Source: an uncultured Elusimicrobia bacterium
GTDB taxonomy: Bacteria; Elusimicrobiota; Elusimicrobia; UBA1565; UBA9628
Direction of reading: 5' to 3'
NCBI GenBank assembly: GCA_903874575.1
Contig: CAIQSZ010000392.1
Location: 1-5,387, forward strand
Length of the DNA stretch: 5,387 nucleotides
Shown here one piece after another: positions 1-5,143 of the stretch. The position numbers and the translations under genes are program-made. The first letter of the stretch is position 1. The number at the start of each line of letters is the position of its first letter. The notes beneath the pieces are model-generated. The model saw nothing but the letters and a program-made list of their open reading frames with translations, did no database searches and had not been told where the DNA came from.

Positions 1-871
1 CGTAGAGGACGAAGAAGCCGCCGCCGCCCGCGCCGGTGACCTTGCCGCCGACGGCGCCGTGGCGTTTGGCCTTCGCGTAGAACGCGTCGATGGCCGAGTC
101 GCTGACGCCGTCGGCCAGACCGCGCTTGAGCTTCCAGCTCTCGTCGAGCGCCCGGCCGACGCCGTCGGCGTCCGCGTTCTCCAGCGCCGCGCGCGCCCTG
201 TCGGCCAACGCGCGAATGGCGTCCATCGACTTGCGGTTGGCGTCCATCTTCTTGCCCTGCTCGGCCAGCAAAAGGTCGCCGCTGCGGGTCTTGCCGCTGA
301 AGTAGAGCAGAAGCCCGTTCTCCAGCTCGCGCAGGGTCTTCGTATCGGCGGCCACGCTTTCGACCGCGACCGCGCCGTCCTTGCCGAAACGGAAGAAACG
401 CACGCCGCCGTACGCGGCGATGTACTGGTCCTGACGGCCGATCGGTTTTTTTAGACGCACGATTTCGATCTCGCAGGCCTGGCGAGCCAAGGTTTCGGCG
501 TCGACCTGGCGGCCCATGAACGCGTGGAACGCGTTGAGATAGCCGACGGTCAGCGTCGAGCTGGAGCCCAGGCCCGAACCTTCCGACGGGATGTCGGCCA
601 AAGTGGTGACCTCGAAGCCGTTCGTCATCCCGGCCATGCGCATGGCCTCTTTAGCCAGCGGATGCTGAACCTGGTCGATGGAGCCGACCGCCTCCTTGCG
701 CTTGGCGTAGTTGACGTGGATCTGGTCGTCGAAGCGCTCCTGGACGATGACGTGGATGTATTTATCGATCGCGGTGGAAAGCACGCGGCCCTCGGCCTTG
801 CCGCAGTAGGCGGGGAGGTCGGTCCCGCCGCCGGCGAGGCTCACGCGCAACGGCGTCTGTGAAATAATCAA
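1..871 (-). CDS. hddA: D-glycero-alpha-D-manno-heptose 7-phosphate kinase (GHMP kinase), 3' end cut by window edge
   Basis: Likely phosphorylates D-glycero-alpha-D-manno-heptose 7-phosphate at C1 using ATP, giving the 1,7-bisphosphate on the way to GDP-heptose in the cytoplasm. 290 codons are visible. The N-terminus reads MIISQTPLRVSLAGGGTDLP, typical of the HddA branch. The GHMP ATP-binding motif PSEGSGLGSSST is at residues 95-106, the family-typical GRQDQYIAAYGG at 145-156, and the C-terminal glycine motif (GAVGGKVTGAGGGG) at 272-285. Family members usually run about 50 residues further, so only the tail is missing. The start is a TTG at 869-871 whose last two bases lie in the TGA of the upstream oxidoreductase gene (TTGA overlap). 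AAGGAG at 880-885, eight bases upstream, supports it, and the next possible start (GTG, V10) would cut into the conserved PLR(V/I)S strand. It is the last visible gene of the sugar operon. Substrate is inferred from family and context; another sugar-phosphate kinase of the GHMP family is the alternative. Confidence 0.88.
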   Translation of the reverse strand, partial: MIISQTPLRVSLAGGGTDLPAYCGKAEGRVLSTAIDKYIHVIVQERFDDQIHVNYAKRKEAVGSIDQVQHPLAKEAMRMAGMTNGFEVTTLADIPSEGSGLGSSSTLTVGYLNAFHAFMGRQVDAETLARQACEIEIVRLKKPIGRQDQYIAAYGGVRFFRFGKDGAVAVESVAADTKTLRELENGLLLYFSGKTRSGDLLLAEQGKKMDANRKSMDAIRALADRARAALENADADGVGRALDESWKLKRGLADGVSDSAIDAFYAKAKRHGAVGGKVTGAGGGGFFVLY

Positions 872-1875
872 AGAGCTAGCTCCTTGCCGGCGCGCAGGGC
901 GGACTTCTCGGCGGCTTCCAGCACGCGCACGACGGTCACGCCCAGCGCGGAACCGGACTTCGGATCCTTGCCGAGGCGCACGGCCGCGACGAAATCGGCG
1001 CACTCGGCGGCAAGCGGCAAGACGCGCGACAAAGAAGGGACTTCGACGCGGGGCGCGCCGTAGGTGAGCGCGCCCGCGAATCCCTTGCCCGCGCCGGCCC
1101 GGTTATCCGACCCCGGGAAGACCAGACGCAGTTTCTCGACGGCAAGCTCGTCGAAATAGGCGGCGCCCTTCTCGCAGTAGGCTTCGAGACGGCGGACGCG
1201 CGCATGGCCGCGCCAGGAGGCATGGATGCGCGCCCTGACGCCGCCGGCGAACCGTATCTCGAGAAACGCGGCTTCGAGCACGTTCAGAGCCCAGCGCAGT
1301 CCGGTCGCGCGCACCGCGACCGGTTCGCTTCCCGCCAGATCGACGGCCAGCGAAACCTCGTGCGGGGCCAGGTCCCAAATCACCGAATGCTTGGGCGCGG
1401 GCGGACCCGGATTCACGCGCGCCAGGTCCAGGTATTGCACGCGGCCCAAGCGACGCGGCGCCAGCGCGGCCTTTAGGGCGAGCACGCCGGGGTGGTAGAG
1501 GTAGACGTGTCCGACGCCGAGGCTGCGCCGCGCGGCCTTCGCGCGCCTCGCCAGATCCCGCGCGCCCGCCGCGGTGAGCGCCAGAGGCTTCTCGATGAAC
1601 AGATGTTTGCCCGCCGCCAGAACCTTCCGTCCCAGCGCGTGATGAGCGACCGGCTCGGCGGCGACGACGACGGCGTCCACCTCGGGATCTCCCAGAACCG
1701 CGCCGAAGTCGGTCGTCACGGCGAGGCCGGGAAAGTTTGCGCGCGCCCACTCCAGGCGGCCGGGCCGCAGGTCGCATAAAGTCTTCATCCGCGCGCCCGG
1801 GACCGAGCCGAACGATCTGAGGAGGTTCGGCCCCCAGTAGCCGCAGCCGACCTGAGCCAGAACCACGGTCTTCAC
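868..1875 (-). CDS. Gfo/Idh/MocA-family NAD(P)-dependent sugar oxidoreductase
   Basis: A 335-residue oxidoreductase, probably acting on a (nucleotide-)sugar in glycan synthesis. An N-terminal Rossmann fold opens with VGCGYWG (residues 9-15, the GxGxxG dinucleotide site). The family EKP motif is at 95-97, with K96 the usual catalytic lysine. The C-terminal alpha/beta domain carries WDLAPHE at 167-173, whose D168 and H172 match the substrate-binding Asp/His motif of the family; the following residue, often Asp, is Glu here. Length is normal for the family. The reading frame stays open about 100 codons upstream, but that stretch is a shadow of the glycosyltransferase gene. The GTG at 1873-1875 is chosen because it overlaps the upstream TGA (GTGA) and places the Rossmann strand at the N-terminus; ribosome binding sequence is weak (GGGA), so coupling is likely. 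Exact substrate cannot be read from sequence; a UDP-HexNAc 3-dehydrogenase-like role or modification of the heptose are both possible. Confidence 0.88.
   Translation of the reverse strand: MKTVVLAQVGCGYWGPNLLRSFGSVPGARMKTLCDLRPGRLEWARANFPGLAVTTDFGAVLGDPEVDAVVVAAEPVAHHALGRKVLAAGKHLFIEKPLALTAAGARDLARRAKAARRSLGVGHVYLYHPGVLALKAALAPRRLGRVQYLDLARVNPGPPAPKHSVIWDLAPHEVSLAVDLAGSEPVAVRATGLRWALNVLEAAFLEIRFAGGVRARIHASWRGHARVRRLEAYCEKGAAYFDELAVEKLRLVFPGSDNRAGAGKGFAGALTYGAPRVEVPSLSRVLPLAAECADFVAAVRLGKDPKSGSALGVTVVRVLEAAEKSALRAGKELAL
880..885 (-). promoter_or_regulatory. Shine-Dalgarno site for the TTG-started hddA
   Basis: AAGGAG on the minus strand lies eight bases before the TTG at 869-871, inside the last codons of the upstream oxidoreductase gene. 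It is the strongest ribosome binding site in the operon and decides the unusual start. Confidence 0.75.
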
Positions 1876-2591
1876 GACTTGATCCCGAGAGTCAGATAGA
1901 AGATGGGGCGCAGGTTCCGCGCCCAATCGTAGACGGGACGCACTTTCGTGTAATTCTTGTACGCGGACAGGTCGGGGTAGATCTTGCGCACGGGAACTTC
2001 CTCGAACGTGAAGCCCAGCGTCAACGCCTTCAGCTGCAGATAGTACTCCAACTCCCCGCGATCCAGCCACTCCTGGTCCATATTCACGCGCGGATCGCTC
2101 AGGAAGCGGGCGCTGATGGCGCGAAAGCCGTTGGTCGCGTCGGTGATCGGGACGCCGGTGACGCGGCGCACCAGCCACGGGTAAGCGCGCGTGAGGACCA
2201 CTCGATGCAGCGGCATCTTCCCCGACACCCCTCCCCGAGCGTAGCGGGAGCCTTGCACGTAGTCGACGCCGCGCTCCAAGACGGGCGCGACCAGCTTCGG
2301 GATCTCGGAGGGATCATCCTTGTCGTTGCCGGCCATGACGACCATCACGCCGTAGCCTTTTTCAAGACCGTACTTCAGGCCGGTCCGGATGGCCGCGCCC
2401 ACGCCCCGAGTGCGCTCGTGGCGCAGGACCGTGGCGCCCGCCCGGCGCGCGTCGTCGTCGGAGCCGTCGTCGGAGGCGTCGCTGACGACGACGATCTCTC
2501 CGACCGAGGCGCGCGGCACCTTCGCCACGGCCCGGCCGATCTTGCCCACCTCGTTGAAGACGGGCGCGACGACGACGATGCGGGCGCTCAC
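1872..2591 (-). CDS. Family 2 glycosyltransferase, DPM/dolichol-phosphate-mannose-synthase-like
   Basis: A 239-residue GT-A fold glycosyltransferase that probably moves a sugar from a nucleotide donor to a lipid carrier or growing glycan at the inner face of the membrane. The protein opens with IVVVAPVFNE (residues 5-14, the nucleotide-binding strand of GT2), followed by VVSDASDDGS at 35-44. A DxD metal site lies in GNDKDDP (D90, D92). Further landmarks are QGSRY at 113-117 and the acceptor-side motif TDATNGFRA at 150-158. The C-terminus (LRPIFYLTLGI) is mildly hydrophobic, but no clear transmembrane helix is present, unlike DPM enzymes with C-terminal membrane segments. The GTG start at 2589-2591 overlaps the stop of the isomerase gene (GTGA); a purine run AAGAAGG lies almost directly before it. 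The open frame extends upstream, but only as a shadow of the isomerase gene. Donor and acceptor unknown; context suggests a heptose- or modified-hexose-containing glycan. Confidence 0.88.
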   Translation of the reverse strand: MSARIVVVAPVFNEVGKIGRAVAKVPRASVGEIVVVSDASDDGSDDDARRAGATVLRHERTRGVGAAIRTGLKYGLEKGYGVMVVMAGNDKDDPSEIPKLVAPVLERGVDYVQGSRYARGGVSGKMPLHRVVLTRAYPWLVRRVTGVPITDATNGFRAISARFLSDPRVNMDQEWLDRGELEYYLQLKALTLGFTFEEVPVRKIYPDLSAYKNYTKVRPVYDWARNLRPIFYLTLGIKS

Positions 2592-3217
2592 GCCTTCTTC
2601 TGCTTCAGGTAGAAAGTCAGGATGTGCGCGACGGACATGTGCAGGTCCTCGATCACGCCGTACTGGTCGGAAGGGATCAGCAAAGACTCGTCGCACAAAG
2701 ACTTCAGCTTGCCGCCGTCGAAACCGAGCAAGCCCACGACTGTGGCGCCGCGCGCGCGCGACAGGACGGCGGCCTTGACCAGGTTCGGCGAATTGCCCGA
2801 GCCGCTGATGACGATCACGACGTCGCCCTCGGCGGCCACGTTCTCCAACTGGCGGGAGAATACCTCGTCGAATGAAAGGTCATTGGAGATCGCGGTCATG
2901 AAGGCGGCGTTATCGGAGAGGGAAACGGCTTTCAGCGGCTTGGCGCCGCGACGGGACGCGGTCTTGCCGAAGTCGCAACCGACGTGGGCGGCGCTGGCCG
3001 CCGAGCCGCCGTTGCCGCACACCCAGATGAAGCGGCCGCGGGCCTGGGCAGCCTCGACGACCGCGGCGACGCGCGCCAACGCGTCCAGGTCCAGCAAGCG
3101 CCACTGCTCGAGCGCGCGGCCGCGGTACCAACGCGCGAACTCGCGGGCGCTCAAGCCCCCGGGGCCGGTGACGTGGGTGGCGCCGGGCTTCGTGCCCTTG
3201 ACGGGTTTTTTCGCCAT
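2588..3217 (-). CDS. GmhA-like SIS-domain phosphosugar isomerase
   Basis: A 209-residue single SIS-domain protein resembling sedoheptulose 7-phosphate isomerase, which makes D-glycero-D-manno-heptose 7-phosphate, the substrate of the kinase encoded in the same operon. The phosphate-binding loop CGNGGSAASAAH is at residues 67-78, the second SIS signature ISGSGNSPN at 137-145, and the C-terminal helix motif IEDLHMSVAHIL at 189-200. Aligned by eye to E. coli GmhA, the zinc ligands H61/E65/Q172/H180 correspond to H78/D82/E190/H198: both histidines are kept, the other two ligands are changed. The first 20 or so residues are a Lys/Gly/Pro-rich extension. The ATG at 3215-3217 is the only good start; no Shine-Dalgarno sequence precedes it, and a promoter-like -10 sits seven bases upstream. 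It heads the four-gene operon. A related SIS isomerase with another sugar phosphate as substrate is the alternative, so no gene symbol is given. Confidence 0.85.
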   Translation of the reverse strand: MAKKPVKGTKPGATHVTGPGGLSAREFARWYRGRALEQWRLLDLDALARVAAVVEAAQARGRFIWVCGNGGSAASAAHVGCDFGKTASRRGAKPLKAVSLSDNAAFMTAISNDLSFDEVFSRQLENVAAEGDVVIVISGSGNSPNLVKAAVLSRARGATVVGLLGFDGGKLKSLCDESLLIPSDQYGVIEDLHMSVAHILTFYLKQKKA

Positions 3218-3224
3218 GATTTTT

Positions 3225-3251
3225 ATTCTAGCATTCCGACTCGCCGGTCAA
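3225..3251 (-). promoter_or_regulatory. Putative leftward promoter of the sugar operon
   Basis: On the minus strand TTGACC (3246-3251) matches the -35 consensus at 5 of 6 and TAGAAT (3225-3230) matches the -10 consensus at 5 of 6. The spacer is 15 bases, shorter than the usual 16-18. The -10 ends seven bases before the isomerase ATG, so transcription would begin at or just before the start codon, implying a leaderless mRNA. Predicted by eye only. Confidence 0.45.
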
Positions 3252-3256
3252 AGAGC

Positions 3257-3262
3257 TACAAT
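3257..3262 (+). promoter_or_regulatory. Putative -10 element of the yjdM/phnA-like gene
   Basis: TACAAT matches TATAAT at 5 of 6 and lies nine bases before the ATG at 3272, predicting a transcript with a leader of only a few bases. No good -35 is seen at the right distance (TTCCGA at 3234-3239 matches only 3 of 6). No Shine-Dalgarno sequence lies before the ATG, consistent with leaderless translation. Confidence 0.4.
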
Positions 3263-3271
3263 CACGCGCTT

Positions 3272-3607
3272 ATGATCAAACCGCCCTGCCCGATGTGCGA
3301 GATGAACGAAATTTTGGAATTCCCCGCGCGATGGGAATGCGCGACCTGCGGCCATGAGTGGGAGCGCACGGACGCGCCGGAGGCCCCCGAAGCCCCGCGC
3401 GTCGTCAAGGACGCCCACGGCAACGTCCTGGCGGACGGCGACATGGTGCGACTGATCAAAGACCTGCCGCTGAAAGGCTCGTCTCAGGTACTCAAAGGCG
3501 GAACGAAGTCTAAGCCCATCCGCCTGGTGGAAGGCGATCACGAGATCGACTGCAAGATGGATGGAATCGCCGTCGCGCTGAAGGCCTGCTTCGTGAAGAA
3601 GGTCTGA
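3272..3607 (+). CDS. yjdM: YjdM/PhnA-family zinc-ribbon protein
   Basis: A small 111-residue protein of the YjdM family (formerly PhnA in E. coli); its cellular role is not well defined. The N-terminal zinc ribbon has paired cysteines CPMC at residues 6-9 and CATC at 23-26. An acidic Ala/Pro/Glu linker (about 33-42) follows, then the family's C-terminal domain with VVKDAHGNVLADGD at 44-57, LPLKGSSQVLKGGTKSK at 65-81 and the closing IRLVEGDHEIDCKMDG (83-98) through FVKKV. Length is normal for the family. The frame is open further upstream, but family conservation begins at this ATG. It is the only rightward gene here, divergent from the sugar operon and convergent with ridA, so it is probably a single-gene transcript. 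The old PhnA name invites confusion with phosphonoacetate hydrolase, an unrelated enzyme; no phosphonate role is supported. Confidence 0.93.
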   Translation: MIKPPCPMCEMNEILEFPARWECATCGHEWERTDAPEAPEAPRVVKDAHGNVLADGDMVRLIKDLPLKGSSQVLKGGTKSKPIRLVEGDHEIDCKMDGIAVALKACFVKKV

Positions 3608-3644
3608 ATCCCTTTTCTATAGGCCACCAGGTCGGAACCGCACC
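3608..3644. other. Convergent intergenic gap, no clear intrinsic terminator
   Basis: The 37 bases between the stops of yjdM and ridA hold no strong GC hairpin followed by a T run in either direction. A short TTTT at 3614-3617 lacks a convincing upstream stem. A weak stem GACCG/CGGTT on the minus strand overlaps the ridA stop and has no T tract directly after it. Termination here may be Rho-dependent or by collision. Confidence 0.4.
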
Positions 3645-4025
3645 CTACGGTCTCAGCGCCACGACCTCGACTTCGACGCAAGCGCCCTTGGGCAGGGCGA
3701 CGACCTGCACCGTGGAGCGGGCGGGATACGGGGCCTTGAAGTGCTTCCCATACGCCTCGTTCATCGCCGCGAACTGGCCCAGATCGGTCATGAACACGGT
3801 CGTCTTCACGGCGTCCCTTAGATTCAGGCCCGCCGCCTGCAGGACCTCGGCCGCGTTTTTGAGGCACTGATCGGTCTGCTCCGAGACTCCGCCCGCGATA
3901 AGGACGCCGTCCGCGCCGAGAGGTATCTGGCCGGAGGCGAATACGAACTCGCCGGCCGCTATCGCCTGGGAGTAGGGTCCGACGGCGGCCGGCGCCTTCG
4001 CCGTGATGATCTGGGTTTTCTTCAT
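3645..4025 (-). CDS. ridA: RidA family reactive enamine/imine deaminase (YjgF/YER057c/UK114)
   Basis: A 126-residue protein of the RidA family, which as a cytoplasmic homotrimer hydrolyses 2-aminoacrylate and related enamine/imine intermediates released by PLP enzymes such as threonine dehydratase. The sequence shows GPYSQA at residues 16-21 (Y18 matches the active-site tyrosine), FASGQIP at 29-35, the signature PARSTV at 101-106 with R103 equivalent to the substrate-binding Arg105 of E. coli, and VEVEVVAL at 117-124 with E118 matching Glu120. All residues expected of the active archetypal subgroup are present and length is normal. The ATG lies 7 bases after the rho stop, with AAGGTGAGG (4031-4039) over the rho stop as ribosome binding site, so it is very likely co-transcribed with rho. 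That pairing has no obvious metabolic logic. Confidence 0.95.
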   Translation of the reverse strand: MKKTQIITAKAPAAVGPYSQAIAAGEFVFASGQIPLGADGVLIAGGVSEQTDQCLKNAAEVLQAAGLNLRDAVKTTVFMTDLGQFAAMNEAYGKHFKAPYPARSTVQVVALPKGACVEVEVVALRP

Positions 4026-4032
4026 GATGGCC

Positions 4033-5142
4033 TCACCTTAGGGCGGACATCAACTTCTCGTTGGTTTTATGCGTACGCATCAGTTCCGTCAGCGCGCGGA
4101 TGGCCTCCAGATCGCCCAGCCCCGCCAGATGACGGCGAAGCTTGTAGACGCCCTCGAGATAATCCTTCGTGAACAGCTTCTCTTCCTTGCGGGTGCCGCT
4201 GTCGCGGACCTTCAGCGCCGGGAAGATGCGCATCTCGGCCGCCTGCCGGTAGAGCACGAGTTCCATGTTCCCGGTGCCCTTGAACTCTTGGAAGATGATG
4301 TCGTCCATCTTCGAGCCGGTGTCGACGAGGATGGTCGCCAAGATCGTCAACGAACCGCCGCCCTCGATCTTGCGCGCCGCGCCGAAGAAGCGCCGCGGCG
4401 TCTCCATCGCGCGCGAATCCAGGCCGCCGGACATGGTGCGGTTGCCGGTGGCGAACTGGTTGTACACGCGCGCCAGACGGGTCAGGGAATCGAGCAGAAT
4501 GAACACATCCTCGCCCGCCACGACCTTTTCCAACGCCGCGCGCATAAGATCCTCGGCGATCTTCTTATGCTGCTGGTAACTCTGGTCCGACGACGACGCC
4601 CAGACCTCGGCGGGCACCGAACGCTTAAAGTCCGTGACCTCCTCGGGGCGCTCGTCGACGAGCAAACAATACTGCCGGACCTTCGGATCGACGGCGTGGA
4701 CCGCATTCGAGATCTGCTTGAGGAAGGTCGTCTTGCCCGCCTTCGGGGGCGCGACGATGAGACCGCGGGTGCCCTTGCCTATGGGCGCGAGCAAATCGAG
4801 AGCGCGCATCGACGGATCAGTCGAGCCCTTTTCCATCTGCAACCACTGGTAGGGATCGACCGGCGTCATCGCCGCGAAGGTCGTCTCGACCTCGCTGCGC
4901 TGGGGCGCATGAGGGACCTGCGGCTGGCGCTGGCCCTGGCTACTGTTGCGGTTGTAGCCGCCGTGCTGGTTCCCATGTTGGCCGCCCCCCTGGCGCTGGT
5001 GCTGTCCGCCCCCGCCGCCGCGGTGCCGACGCCGACGACGACGTCCGCCGCCTCCTTGATGGTGGCCCTGATTCTGTCCGCCGCCTTGAGGGCCCTGCCC
5101 CGCATGCCCGCCCTGTCCGCCCGCGTTCTCTTCGTTCATCAT
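4033..5142 (-). CDS. rho: Transcription termination factor Rho, atypical: ATPase core with low-complexity N-terminus instead of OB domain
   Basis: A 369-residue Rho (E. coli has 419), the hexameric RNA-dependent ATPase that releases RNA polymerase. The core from about residue 92 is complete: PPKAGKTT Walker A at 132-139 (K137), LVDERPEEVT at 161-170 with catalytic-type E164, Walker B FILLDSLTRLARVYN at 214-228 (D218), Q-loop region SGGLDSRAM at 238-246, R-loop DTGSKMD at 274-280 (K278 equals E. coli K326), and arginine finger R318 in SGTRKEE (equals R366). The usual helical Rho_N domain and the cold-shock/OB primary RNA-binding domain are absent. Residues 1-72 are Gly/Gln/His/Arg/Asn-rich with six consecutive arginines at 34-39, and a short linker leads straight into the core at MTPVDPYQWL. 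The ATG at 5140-5142 has GAGAGG eight bases upstream. It sits between an unidentified gene fragment (1-base gap) and ridA (7-base gap). I see no frameshift that would hide the OB fold. Confidence 0.95.
   Translation of the reverse strand: MMNEENAGGQGGHAGQGPQGGGQNQGHHQGGGGRRRRRRHRGGGGGQHQRQGGGQHGNQHGGYNRNSSQGQRQPQVPHAPQRSEVETTFAAMTPVDPYQWLQMEKGSTDPSMRALDLLAPIGKGTRGLIVAPPKAGKTTFLKQISNAVHAVDPKVRQYCLLVDERPEEVTDFKRSVPAEVWASSSDQSYQQHKKIAEDLMRAALEKVVAGEDVFILLDSLTRLARVYNQFATGNRTMSGGLDSRAMETPRRFFGAARKIEGGGSLTILATILVDTGSKMDDIIFQEFKGTGNMELVLYRQAAEMRIFPALKVRDSGTRKEEKLFTKDYLEGVYKLRRHLAGLGDLEAIRALTELMRTHKTNEKLMSALR
4933..5142 (-). other. Low-complexity, probably disordered N-terminal segment of Rho
   Basis: The first 70 codons of rho hold about 26 Gly, 12 Gln, 9 Arg and 7 His, with hardly any hydrophobic residues. 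Gly/Gln/His runs flank a basic core RRRRRRHR at residues 34-41. Composition resembles RNA-binding, RGG-like disordered regions. The DNA is not a simple tandem repeat: codons vary among the glycines and arginines, which argues for selection on protein composition rather than recent repeat slippage. Confidence 0.85.
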
Positions 5143-5143
5143 C

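Noticed and set aside
1876..2178. Upstream 101-codon extension of the oxidoreductase frame
   Set aside because: The extension is Arg/Pro-rich, overlaps the well-conserved glycosyltransferase gene, and precedes the Rossmann strand, which is normally at the N-terminus. The GTG at 1875 is a better start.
2226..2252. GC hairpin-like sequence (CTCCCG/CGGGGAG on the minus strand) inside the glycosyltransferase gene
   Set aside because: It has a bulge, encodes the conserved QGSRY region of GT2, and has no T tract. Composition explains it.
2984..3271. Upstream extension of the yjdM frame into the isomerase gene
   Set aside because: The extension is antisense to the conserved SIS domain, and YjdM family similarity starts exactly at the ATG at 3272.
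3272..3607. PhnA read as phosphonoacetate hydrolase or a phosphonate-use gene
   Set aside because: The protein is the small zinc-ribbon YjdM type; the hydrolase of the same name is a larger, unrelated metalloenzyme. No other phosphonate gene is in the window.
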